Shown here: positions 1 to 7,337 of the stretch, in pieces
Layout of the letters: each line of letters starts with the position of its first letter
Position numbering within the stretch: position 1 is the stretch's first letter
NCBI RefSeq assembly: GCF_023028225.1
Contig: NZ_CP095482.1
Span: 2,604,001-2,668,000 of the forward strand
Reading direction: 5' to 3'
Origin: Halorientalis litorea
Lineage (GTDB): Archaea; Halobacteriota; Halobacteria; Halobacteriales; Haloarculaceae
Length of the DNA stretch: 64,000 nt
The notes under the pieces: model-generated
The model's database searches: none
What the model was told of the DNA's origin: nothing
Seen by the model: the letters and a program-made list of their open reading frames with translations, nothing else
Position numbers and translations under genes: made by a program

Positions 1-460
1 CGCCGGCGGGTGGACCCGCGAGTGGGGTGTACTCGTCCCCGCTGGCAACCCCGCGGACGTGACGGGTCTCGCGGACCTCGTGGACCGCGACGCGCGCTTC
101 GTCAACCGGGGGCAGAACAGCGGCCTCCGGCGCGCGCTCGACGACGCGCTCGCAGCACTCGCGACGGACCGCGACACCGACCGCGCCGCCCTGACCGACG
201 CCATCGACGGCTACGACATGACGGTCCGCGCCCACGAGAGTCCGGCCCGACGGGTCGCCGCCGGGGACGCCGACGCCGGACTCGGCCTGCGTGCGACCGC
301 CGAGCAACTCGGCCTCGGGTTCGTGTCGCTCGGCGAGCAGTCCACGTCCGTCCTCGTCAACCCCGAGCGAACGGGCAAGGAGGGCGTCGAGGCACTCCGC
401 GAGGTCGTCGAGAACGCGGACGCGGTCCTCGCCGACCTGCCGGGGTACGCCACCGAGTAG
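1..460 (+). CDS. C-terminal part of a PBP-like (molybdate/MoeA-type) protein, 5' truncated
   Basis: The reading frame is open from the window edge and stops with TAG at 458-460, so only about 152 C-terminal residues are present. The residues resemble the periplasmic-binding-protein-like domain that follows MoeA or a molybdate-responsive HTH in haloarchaea: a GVLVPAGNP-like strand, the phrase FVNRGQNSGLR, and a late stretch with GLGLRATAEQLGLGF. In that family the domain is thought to bind molybdate or a related oxyanion for molybdenum-cofactor synthesis or its control. The upstream domains are off the window, so a stand-alone binding protein cannot be excluded. It converges with the next gene, whose stop codon begins at the very next base. 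Confidence 0.6.
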   Translation, partial: AGGWTREWGVLVPAGNPADVTGLADLVDRDARFVNRGQNSGLRRALDDALAALATDRDTDRAALTDAIDGYDMTVRAHESPARRVAAGDADAGLGLRATAEQLGLGFVSLGEQSTSVLVNPERTGKEGVEALREVVENADAVLADLPGYATE

Positions 461-1117
461 TCAGTCACTGCCCGACCCGACGGTGTCGGGGAGCGCGTCG
501 AGGCTACTGACGCGGGCATCACCGAGGACACACTGACCGCGCCGCTCGTGGCCGTGTCGCTCCACGTGGACCCCGTCGAGGCCAGCGTTCCACGCCGCGC
601 CGATGTCGTGTGGCCCGTCACCGACGAGGACGCCGTCGGTTCCTCCGTGTGCGTGACCGACGCCGTCGAGTGCCATCTCGACCGGTTCCGGGTCCGGTTT
701 CCACCCCGTCTCCTCGGTACAACAGACCACCGTGTCGAACCAGTCTCGGATGTCCAGTCGGTCCAACACCGGGTCGGTGAGGTACTGCTGGCAGTGGGTG
801 ACCAGCGCGACCGGCTCGTCGATGGTGCCTACGACGGCAGCATCGTCGTAGAGGTAGGTGTGTTCGGCGCGGGCACTCGCGTCCTCGACGTCGTGGAACG
901 TCTCCCAGAACGCGTCCACGTCGACGCCCCACTCGCGCAACTGCTCGTTGCGCGACCCGCCGAACCCGTGCCAGATGGTCTCCGCCTCCGCGTCGCTGAA
1001 CGGGCGGCCGAGGCGGTCACCGACCCGCTCGAACACGCGGTGGACGTAGGTCGGTTCCACGTCCACGAGCGTGCCGTCGAGGTCGAGGACCCACACGTCG
1101 TGGTCGCCGATATCCAT
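461..1117 (-). CDS. HAD superfamily hydrolase (phosphoglycolate phosphatase-like)
   Basis: A 218-residue protein opening with the HAD motif I, DLDGTLVD (residues about 12-19), in which the first Asp is the expected nucleophile. Motif II is the LVTHCQQ stretch near residue 105. A Lys (GWKPDPEP) and the GDGPHDIGAA segment fit motifs III and IV. Size and cap arrangement are those of Gph/YjjG-like phosphatases, which act on small phosphorylated metabolites in the cytoplasm; the substrate is not readable. A TTACTTACTA-type TATA element lies about 30 nt upstream of the ATG. It is convergent with the preceding partial gene. Confidence 0.8.
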   Translation of the reverse strand: MDIGDHDVWVLDLDGTLVDVEPTYVHRVFERVGDRLGRPFSDAEAETIWHGFGGSRNEQLREWGVDVDAFWETFHDVEDASARAEHTYLYDDAAVVGTIDEPVALVTHCQQYLTDPVLDRLDIRDWFDTVVCCTEETGWKPDPEPVEMALDGVGHAHGGTDGVLVGDGPHDIGAAWNAGLDGVHVERHGHERRGQCVLGDARVSSLDALPDTVGSGSD

Positions 1118-1214
1118 CGCTCGTCTCTCCCGGTTGTAGTCAGTTAGTAAGTAAGTGCCTTCCGCCGCCGGGGTGGGGAAACGCCGAAGGCCACGGTAGC
1201 CGTAGCCCGGTCCG

Positions 1215-1895
1215 ATGACCGGACCCCACGGGCGTGCCGAGACGGCGGACCGCGGCCAGCGGGTGTACGACTGGTGGAGTCGCCACCGGTTCGCCCGCCA
1301 CCTCCTCTACGCCGTGGCATTCTCCGGCAGGGAACGGACGTTTCGGCGGCGTGGCGTCGACGCACTCTCGCTCGCGCCGGGCGAGTCCGTTCTCGAACTG
1401 GGCTGTGGGCCGGGGTCGAACTTCGAGCGACTCCGCGACGCCGTGGGCGAGTCGGGCCATGTCGTCGGCGTCGACTACAGTGCTGGCATGGTCGAGCAGG
1501 CTCGTACTCGCGCCGCGGAGTGGCACAACGTCCACGCCGTGCGCGGTGACGGGACGGCCCTCCCGGTCGCCGACGACACTTTCGACGCCGCCTACGCCGC
1601 GATGTCGCTCACCGCGATGCCCGACGTGACGACAGCACTCCGGGAAGCCGCCGCCGCGCTCCGACCGGGTGGTCGGATTGCCGTCCTCGACGCGGGCCGG
1701 TTCCAGCGGTTCCCGCTCACCCTCCTCAACCCACTCACGGACCGCCTGTTCGCGCTCACGACGAACTGGAACCCCGAGCAGGACGTGCCGAGGGCACTCG
1801 ATTCGGTGTTTCCCGAGTCCTCCGTCACGCGGTACAACGGCGGGACGATTCTCGTCGGGACGGCCCGGACGGCCGCCGACGAGCACCCCGAGTGA
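1215..1895 (+). CDS. Class I SAM-dependent methyltransferase (UbiE/MenG-like)
   Basis: A 226-residue methyltransferase with a clear SAM-binding motif I (VLELGCGPGSNF, residues about 57-68), an acidic residue at the end of strand 2 (GVDYSAGMVEQA) and a GDGTALPVADDTFD motif II/III. This is the pattern of the UbiE/Coq5-type family, which methylates quinones, lipids or other small molecules. A men cluster lies 20 kb away and no menG candidate sits within it, so a menaquinone C-methyltransferase role is conceivable, but nothing here proves it. The stop abuts the convergent neighbour with no gap. Confidence 0.75.
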   Translation: MTGPHGRAETADRGQRVYDWWSRHRFARHLLYAVAFSGRERTFRRRGVDALSLAPGESVLELGCGPGSNFERLRDAVGESGHVVGVDYSAGMVEQARTRAAEWHNVHAVRGDGTALPVADDTFDAAYAAMSLTAMPDVTTALREAAAALRPGGRIAVLDAGRFQRFPLTLLNPLTDRLFALTTNWNPEQDVPRALDSVFPESSVTRYNGGTILVGTARTAADEHPE

Positions 1896-2600
1896 CTACG
1901 TGGCCTCCGCGACCAGCGAGACGTAGCCGACTTCGCCGGACTCGACGGCCGCTTCGAGGGCCTCGATGCCCGCCAGTATCCGCTCTCCGCGCTCGCCCAG
2001 CAGTCCCAACAGCCCCTCGTAGTCGACTGCCGACTGCACGTCGTCGCGCATCGCCAGCAGGTCATCCCGCTGGTCCCGCACCTCGCCGACTGCGAAGCCC
2101 GCCCCCTCGATGCGGGCGAGCAACGTCTCGCGGTCACGTGGCCCGTCGAGACAGAGTGCCCGCGCCATCGGGTCGGGCACGTCCGGCGTCTCGCCCTCGA
2201 CCACGACGTCCGAGAGTGCCAAGCGGCCGTCCGGTCCGGTGACGCGTCGCGCCTCGGCGAGCGCGCTGTCCACGTCGTCGGCCAGACAGACGACACACTC
2301 GGAGAGCACCACGTCGACGTGTCCCGTGCGGACCGGGAGGCTCGTCACCTCGCCTGCCACCGTCCCGTCGCCCGCCGGGTCGCGGTCCAGTCCCACGGCC
2401 GACGCGCCGCGGTTCCGCGCCAGTTCGAGCGCGCCGCCCGCACCACAGCCAACGTCGAGCAGTTTGGTGTCCGCGGTCACGTCGGCCCGGTCGAGCAGTC
2501 GCTCCGTGGCCTCGTACCCGCCGGGGTGAAGCGGGTCACCGACGACGCGTCGGAGCGCGCCCCACGGGTTCGAGAGCGCGGCGTCGAGTGGGTTCTGCAT
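1896..2600 (-). CDS. SAM-dependent methyltransferase paired with a radical SAM enzyme
   Basis: A 234-residue protein. The start chosen is the ATG at 2600 (MQNPLDAALSNPWG), because a longer frame would read into the radical SAM gene. It has a motif I LLDVGCGAGGALELA and a Cys-containing SECVVCL motif where the acidic post-II segment is expected, and it ends with the GYVSLVAEA phrase common in arsenite-methyltransferase-like and DVU_1556-type enzymes. It is the second gene of a two-gene unit: the upstream stop codon starts 2 nt beyond this ATG. The tight coupling implies that both act on the same substrate, which is unknown. Confidence 0.75.
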   Translation of the reverse strand: MQNPLDAALSNPWGALRRVVGDPLHPGGYEATERLLDRADVTADTKLLDVGCGAGGALELARNRGASAVGLDRDPAGDGTVAGEVTSLPVRTGHVDVVLSECVVCLADDVDSALAEARRVTGPDGRLALSDVVVEGETPDVPDPMARALCLDGPRDRETLLARIEGAGFAVGEVRDQRDDLLAMRDDVQSAVDYEGLLGLLGERGERILAGIEALEAAVESGEVGYVSLVAEAT

Positions 2601-2601
2601 C

Positions 2602-4032
2602 TCAGTCGTCCCCGTCACCCGCCGTCGGATACTCTCCGTCCGGTATCGCGTCGTCCGCGACGGCGACGCCATCCACGTCGAGGGCCGCGTCCGTCCCCGC
2701 ATCGACGCTCGGCCGCCCGCCCCAGTCGTTGCGGTTGCGGAGGGCGTACTCGCCGTCGTCGGTCGTCATGTTGTACGCACAGAACGGCACCAACTCGCCG
2801 TCGGGCGTCGGCACGGAGATACAGCAGTTGTCGAGTCGTTCCACGTCGGCGGCGGCCGCGTCCATGAAACCGGTCAGCGAGACGGGCAACACCTCGCCCA
2901 GCAAGTCCGCCGCACCCTCGGGCAGGTCCGGCCCGCAACAGCCAGCGGCCGAACACGCCCGCTCCTGTCCGGCGGTGGTGTTGGCGAGCAGTTCCATCCA
3001 GTCCGACTCGTCGACCATGCCCGACAGCGAGGCGAACATCTCGTCGTCGACGAACTGCGTCAGCGGCGTCGCACCGCCCTCCCCGTCCGGCTTGAGTGCC
3101 GTCGCCATCTGGCAGTACGACGAACAGCAGGGAATCGGGAGCAGGTCCCGGCGGTCGATGCCCGCGAGTTGGTCCGCGAGTGCCGCGGCGGCTTGGTCGA
3201 GTGAGAACCGCCCACCGTGGTCGTCGTACCGGCCGAACTGTGCGACCGGCTGGAAGTTGACCGACTCCACGACGTCGAGGTTGTCGAGCGCGAACCGCAC
3301 GATGTCGCCCATCTCGTGGTCGTTCACGTCCGGGACGACGGTGGGGACGAGTACCACCGGCAGGTCCGCACCCCGACACGCCGCGATTGCCTCGTGTTTC
3401 TGCTCGGCGATGTCGACTTCCCGGACCTGCTCGTAGGTCTCCGGCTCCAGCCCGTCGAACTGGAGATAGACGGCGGTGACGCCCGCCTCGGCGAGCGTCT
3501 CGGCGTGGCCGTCCTCCGTCGCGAGGCGGAGACCGTTCGTGTTGACCTGGACGTGTTCGAACCCCATCGACTGGGCTTTCTCGACCAGTTCCGGCAGGTC
3601 GTCGCGGACCGTCGGCTCACCGCCCGAGAACTGTACCGGACGCGGACCGCCGGTATCGCGGATGGTGTCGAGTAACTCCACGACCTCCTCGAACGGTCGG
3701 TGGTCCCCGCCGGGGCCGGAACTGGCGAAACAGAACGAACACGACAGGTTGCAGTCCTCGGTCACCTCCACGACGGCCAGACACGCGTGGTCGTTGTCGA
3801 CGGTCAACGCGCCGTCCGGGTCGGCGTCGCCGCCTACTTCGGGGCCGAACTCGCCCGCCCACTCCCAGTGGTCGAGTGAGCCCCACACCCGTCTACTGGT
3901 CGTGCCGTGGTCCGGACACGAGCGCGTGAGGTGTACGCTCTCCCCGCGGAGTTCGTAGGTCCCCGGGACTCGCTCCAGACACGACGGGCACATGCTCGTC
4001 GTCGTGGCCAGTTCCCTCGGTTCGTTACTCAT
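2602..4032 (-). CDS. Radical SAM protein of the MJ0619/Tes-like type
   Basis: A 476-residue radical SAM enzyme. It starts with a metal-binding N-terminal module (CPSCLERVP near residue 15 and CPDHG near residue 40), followed by the canonical CxxxCxxC cluster motif CNLSCSFC near residue 94, then FSGGEPTVR and a TIM-barrel core. The C-terminal half is Cys-rich (CCSSYCQ, then CSAAGCCG) and ends with CCISVPTPDGELVPFCAYN, the layout of MJ0619-type proteins. One member of that family, Tes, builds tetraether lipids by radical coupling of archaeol chains; others carry uncharacterised roles. It is translated just ahead of a methyltransferase. A TATA-like box lies 27 nt upstream of the ATG, supporting this start. 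Confidence 0.8.
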   Translation of the reverse strand: MSNEPRELATTTSMCPSCLERVPGTYELRGESVHLTRSCPDHGTTSRRVWGSLDHWEWAGEFGPEVGGDADPDGALTVDNDHACLAVVEVTEDCNLSCSFCFASSGPGGDHRPFEEVVELLDTIRDTGGPRPVQFSGGEPTVRDDLPELVEKAQSMGFEHVQVNTNGLRLATEDGHAETLAEAGVTAVYLQFDGLEPETYEQVREVDIAEQKHEAIAACRGADLPVVLVPTVVPDVNDHEMGDIVRFALDNLDVVESVNFQPVAQFGRYDDHGGRFSLDQAAAALADQLAGIDRRDLLPIPCCSSYCQMATALKPDGEGGATPLTQFVDDEMFASLSGMVDESDWMELLANTTAGQERACSAAGCCGPDLPEGAADLLGEVLPVSLTGFMDAAAADVERLDNCCISVPTPDGELVPFCAYNMTTDDGEYALRNRNDWGGRPSVDAGTDAALDVDGVAVADDAIPDGEYPTAGDGDD

Positions 4033-4052
4033 GCGGGTCCGGTAGGAAAGAA

Positions 4053-4062
4053 CTATCATAAC
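4053..4062 (-). promoter_or_regulatory. TATA box of the radical SAM/methyltransferase unit
   Basis: The minus-strand reading TTATGATAG is centred about 27 nt before the ATG at 4032, the spacing expected for a leaderless haloarchaeal transcript. Confidence 0.45.
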
Positions 4063-4161
4063 TCTGTGGGGGCCGTGCACGCCGCCCACAACACGGTACC
4101 GACGGGCACGACCGGTGCCCACCCGCGGAACCCTTTTTCACGCCCGTCCGCTGGTTTGCGT

Positions 4162-4911
4162 ATGTCGCTCGACAGCGTCCACGACCCCGGGGTGACCGCC
4201 GACACGGCGATGGCGCCGACGGACTGTGCCCGCGACCTGTTGAGCGCGCTCCGGGCCGGTGACTCGCCCGACCCATACCTCGCCACCCTCGCCGCCTACG
4301 ACGACGCCGACCTCGAACCGATTCGAGCGGACTCCCGGGCCGCGCTCGCGTTCTGGGCGAACTGTTACAACGCCGGTACCCAACTCCTGCTTGACCGACG
4401 ACCCCACCTCTACGAGAGCCCGCTTCGATTCTTCCGGTTTTTCAACGCCACCGCCCTCACCGTCGCCGGGACCGACGTGACCCTCGACGAGATGGAACAC
4501 GGCATCCTCCGCGGGTCCAAGAGCAAGTACGGACTGGGCTATCTCCCACGGTTCCTGCCACGAACCTTCGAGATGCGGTACCGCGTTCCCATCCCGGACC
4601 CGCGGATTCACTTCGTGTTGAACTGCGGGGCGGAGAGTTGCCCGGCCATCCGCGTCTACGAGGCCGACCGCATCGACGAGCAGTTGGACCGCGCGACGGC
4701 GGCGTACCTCCGCTCGGCCGTGACGTACGACGCCGCGGCCGACGTGGTCCGCCTCCCGCGACTGTTCCGCTGGTACCGCGGCGACTTCGGCGGCCCGCGC
4801 GGTATCCGTCGTCTCCTCGCGCGGTACGACGTGACTCCGGCCGACGCGATGCCCGACCTGCAGTACAAGCCGTGGGACTGGTCACGTGCGGCCGCGAAGT
4901 TCGCCGACTGA
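4162..4911 (+). CDS. DUF547 domain protein
   Basis: A 249-residue protein with the DUF547 signature. An AFWANCYNAGTQLLL stretch (residues about 57-70) holds the conserved Asn-Cys-Tyr-Asn. It is followed by DEMEHGILR, the HFVLNCGAESCPAI motif (about residue 150) and a C-terminal LQYKPWDWS. The two conserved Cys and the His have been taken as a possible cysteine-peptidase-like or transglutaminase-like centre, but no reaction is established. The start at 4162 is preceded 28 nt upstream by a CCTTTTTCA TATA-like element. There is no signal peptide. It converges on the pterin dehydratase, its stop abutting a stop codon on the other strand. Confidence 0.75.
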   Translation: MSLDSVHDPGVTADTAMAPTDCARDLLSALRAGDSPDPYLATLAAYDDADLEPIRADSRAALAFWANCYNAGTQLLLDRRPHLYESPLRFFRFFNATALTVAGTDVTLDEMEHGILRGSKSKYGLGYLPRFLPRTFEMRYRVPIPDPRIHFVLNCGAESCPAIRVYEADRIDEQLDRATAAYLRSAVTYDAAADVVRLPRLFRWYRGDFGGPRGIRRLLARYDVTPADAMPDLQYKPWDWSRAAAKFAD

Positions 4912-5040
4912 CTACTCCTGGACGTGGATGCTCGACCCGAGGTACTTCGACGTGACTGCCGGGACGCTGTCGGCGTTGAACAGGCCGAGGTTCGCGTCGG
5001 ATTCGTCACCCGGACCGACACCCTCCGTCTGCCGGGTCCG
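4912..5040 (-). other. 42-codon in-frame extension beyond the pterin dehydratase stop
   Basis: Reading on past the TGA of the downstream-adjacent pterin dehydratase in the same frame gives 42 sense codons and then TAG at 4912-4914. About 37 of 42 third positions are G or C, and the translation has acidic residues and a plausible C-terminal phrase (SKYLGSSIHVQE). The terminal TAG abuts the stop of the convergent DUF547 gene, as real convergent genes do here. There is no ATG, GTG or TTG inside the stretch. It could be a readthrough tail, a pseudogene remnant, or a base-call error that created the TGA. Confidence 0.35.
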
Positions 5041-5319
5041 TCACTCGTACACGTCGTTGAACCGCGCGGCGAGGTCGGTGTCTTTCTCCGTGATACCCCC
5101 GGCGTCGTGGGTGGTCAAACGGACCTCGACCTCACCCCATGTGATGGTAATCTCGGGGTGGTGCCACGCGTCCTCGGCGATGCCGCCGATGCCCGATGCG
5201 AAGCCCACGCCCGGGAGATAGGAGTCGAACTCGAAGGTGCGGACGATTTCGTCGCCGTCGCGTTCCCACCCCTCGGGAAGTCGTGCCTCGATTTCCTCGT
5301 CGGAGAGCAAGTCTGCCAT
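5041..5319 (-). CDS. 4a-hydroxytetrahydrobiopterin dehydratase (pterin-4a-carbinolamine dehydratase)
   Basis: A 92-residue protein, the usual length for this family. It carries the active-site signature DAWHHPEITITWGEVEVRL followed by THDAGGIT (residues about 50-77), in which the paired His and the later His-Asp coordinate dehydration of the carbinolamine. In haloarchaea it may recycle a pterin cofactor or serve in a moonlighting role; no aromatic amino-acid hydroxylase is present in the window. A GTTTATTTT TATA box lies 27 nt before the ATG, so the gene is probably monocistronic and leaderless. The frame stays open for another 42 codons past its TGA. Confidence 0.88.
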   Translation of the reverse strand: MADLLSDEEIEARLPEGWERDGDEIVRTFEFDSYLPGVGFASGIGGIAEDAWHHPEITITWGEVEVRLTTHDAGGITEKDTDLAARFNDVYE

Positions 5320-5341
5320 GGGTATCCCATGGGCGTCCCGG

Positions 5342-5350
5342 AAAATAAAC
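5342..5350 (-). promoter_or_regulatory. TATA box of the pterin dehydratase gene
   Basis: The minus-strand GTTTATTTT is centred 27 nt before the ATG at 5319. Confidence 0.5.
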
Positions 5351-5364
5351 CTCCGCCCGCGAAC

Positions 5365-6687
5365 TCAGTTGTCCAACTGTTCGAGGACGGCACTCGGCAT
5401 GTCGGCGCGCACGTCCTCGGGCAGTTCCTCGGGACCCGTGTCGGAGTTGGGGGTGCCGGCGTCGCCGAAGTCGGGGTCGAACAGTTGGAGGGCGGTGTTG
5501 ATGGTCGCCCAGTCGTCCTCTTCGGCCGCGTCCCGGAGACTCCGGGTCGGCGCGGCGAGCAACTGCCCGACGATGGCGTCGGCCATCGATTCGAGAACCT
5601 CGCGCTCTCCCTCGTCGAGGTCGAGTTTTTCGAGCGCGGTGTTGAGTTCGGACCGCTTGACCTGCTCTGCACTCTCGTACATCGTCGCGATGACTTGGTC
5701 GGCCCGGCGGCGCTTGTACTGGGTGAGGAGATGCTCGAACTCCTCGTCGACGAGTGCCTCGACCGCTTCGGCGGCCTCCGCGCGGTGGGCACGGGACTCC
5801 TCGGTGACCGATTCAAGCGTGTCGAGGTCGTAGACGACGACTCCCTCACGCTCGTCGGCGACCGGCGGCACGTCCCGTGGCTGTGCGAGGTCGATTATCA
5901 GCGTCTCGCCCGCCTCGTCGAAGGCGTCGGCCGGGACGACCGGTTCGGGACTGCCCGTCGCTGTGATGACGAGGTCGGCCTGTTCCATCGCGGCCGGAAC
6001 GCCGTCGAGGCCGACCACGCGTCCCTCGACGTCCAGACGCGCGGCGAGGTGTTCGGCGTGTGGTATCGTCCGGTTGGCGACGACGACTCGCTCGACGGTG
6101 CCGTCGAGTGCCGACGCGACGAGCGACCCCATCTCGCCGGCCCCGACGACGAGCGCGGTTCCGCCCGCGATTTCGCGCTCCTCGCGAGCGAGCGAAACGG
6201 CGGCACTCCCGAGCGAGACGATGCCCTCGTTGATGCCTGTCTCGGTCCGGGCACGCTCACCGACGTGTATCGCCTTGGTGACGCCGCTCTCGAGCACCGG
6301 CCCGATACCGCCGCCACCGCGGGCGTCCTCGTAGGCGTCCCTAACCTGTCCGAGTATCTGGTCCTCGCCGAGGACGACCGATTCGAGCCCCGCCGCCACG
6401 CGGAGGAGGTGGCGCAGACTCTCTTCGTGTCCCATCTCCACGGCCACGTCCTCGACGCCCGTGAGATACGAGTCGAGTGCCGCCCGGCCGACCTCCGCCG
6501 CGGGTGCGACCACGTAGGCCTCCGCGCGGTTGCACGTCTGGAGGACGTACGCCTCCTCGATGCCGGGTTCTGTTAGTAGCGATTCGACGCCGCGGCGTTG
6601 ACTCTCGACGCTCGCGGCCTCGATGTCGTCGACACTCGCACGCTCGTGCGAGACGCTCACACCGACGATGACTCCAGTTCCATCCAT
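5365..6687 (-). CDS. hemA: Glutamyl-tRNA reductase
   Basis: A 440-residue enzyme that reduces glutamyl-tRNA(Glu) to glutamate-1-semialdehyde, the first committed step of tetrapyrrole synthesis by the C5 route. The catalytic Cys sits in VLQTCNRAEAY (about residue 50). GLESVVLGEDQILGQVR follows, then the NADPH-binding VVGAGEMGSLVASAL and a C-terminal helical dimerisation region. The ATG at 6687 overlaps the TGA of sirC by one base, so I prefer it to the GTG one codon upstream. It is the last gene of a three-gene unit, ahbAB-sirC-hemA, which places precursor supply and the siroheme branch under one promoter. Confidence 0.95.
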   Translation of the reverse strand: MDGTGVIVGVSVSHERASVDDIEAASVESQRRGVESLLTEPGIEEAYVLQTCNRAEAYVVAPAAEVGRAALDSYLTGVEDVAVEMGHEESLRHLLRVAAGLESVVLGEDQILGQVRDAYEDARGGGGIGPVLESGVTKAIHVGERARTETGINEGIVSLGSAAVSLAREEREIAGGTALVVGAGEMGSLVASALDGTVERVVVANRTIPHAEHLAARLDVEGRVVGLDGVPAAMEQADLVITATGSPEPVVPADAFDEAGETLIIDLAQPRDVPPVADEREGVVVYDLDTLESVTEESRAHRAEAAEAVEALVDEEFEHLLTQYKRRRADQVIATMYESAEQVKRSELNTALEKLDLDEGEREVLESMADAIVGQLLAAPTRSLRDAAEEDDWATINTALQLFDPDFGDAGTPNSDTGPEELPEDVRADMPSAVLEQLDN

Positions 6688-7334
6688 CACAGTTTCTCAC
6701 CCGTCACGTCCGAAATCACGTCCTCCGCTGCTTGCCGTGCCTTTGTCCTTCCCCTATCTAAACCCTTCCAAACATCGTCGCTTCGGACGACCCGTCGTAT
6801 CGCCTCCCGTCGGTCGTCGGGTGCCACGTCCCGCGACTGCAAGCGGTCGCGCAGGTCCCCCGTCAGCGACGCCATCGCGCCCGCGCCCGCAACCTCACGC
6901 TCGACACGTTCCCGCAGGTGACGGCTCAATGCGGGACTCGTCCCACCCGTCGCGACGGCGACGACCACCGGGTCGTCCCGAACCGTCGCGGGCACGACGA
7001 CGCTCCCGGCGTCGCGGGTACCGTGTTCGTCCGTGCGGTTGACCAGCGCGCCCGCCGCCCGGCCCGCACGCTCGACGGCGGCGTTCAGGTCGGGGTCGTC
7101 CGTCGCCGCGACGACCAGCGCGGGGTCGGTTCGCTCGACCCACTCCGTCACCGCCTCCGCGTCGGGGGCAGCCCGGACGCGCTCTGCACCGCCGAAGTCC
7201 GCGTCGACGAACTCCGGACTGACGACGACGACGCGCGCCTCCTGAGCGAACCGCCGCGCCTTCCGCGCGCCGACGCTCCCGCCGCCGACCACTAACACCG
7301 TCTCGTCCGTGAAGTCGTGGAGCAACGGTATCAT
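6687..7334 (-). CDS. sirC: Precorrin-2 dehydrogenase (possible sirohydrochlorin ferrochelatase)
   Basis: A 215-residue NAD-dependent protein of the Met8p/CysG-N type. The Rossmann fingerprint VLVVGGGSVGARKA begins at about residue 13, VAATDDPDLNAAV follows, and the GGTSPALSRHLRERVE helix near residue 140 is typical of the family's dimerisation/ferrochelatase region. It oxidises precorrin-2 to sirohydrochlorin. Whether it also inserts iron cannot be read. Position and 1-nt overlap with hemA and a 3-nt gap after the siroheme decarboxylase show one operon for heme synthesis by the siroheme route. Confidence 0.88.
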   Translation of the reverse strand: MIPLLHDFTDETVLVVGGGSVGARKARRFAQEARVVVVSPEFVDADFGGAERVRAAPDAEAVTEWVERTDPALVVAATDDPDLNAAVERAGRAAGALVNRTDEHGTRDAGSVVVPATVRDDPVVVAVATGGTSPALSRHLRERVEREVAGAGAMASLTGDLRDRLQSRDVAPDDRREAIRRVVRSDDVWKGLDRGRTKARQAAEDVISDVTGEKL

Positions 7335-7337
7335 CTG

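Noticed and set aside
4924-6576. A 550-codon plus-strand open frame opposite the pterin dehydratase and hemA
   Set aside because: It is the antisense shadow of hemA, whose motifs are certain. Long antisense frames are expected in GC-rich DNA that lacks stop codons.
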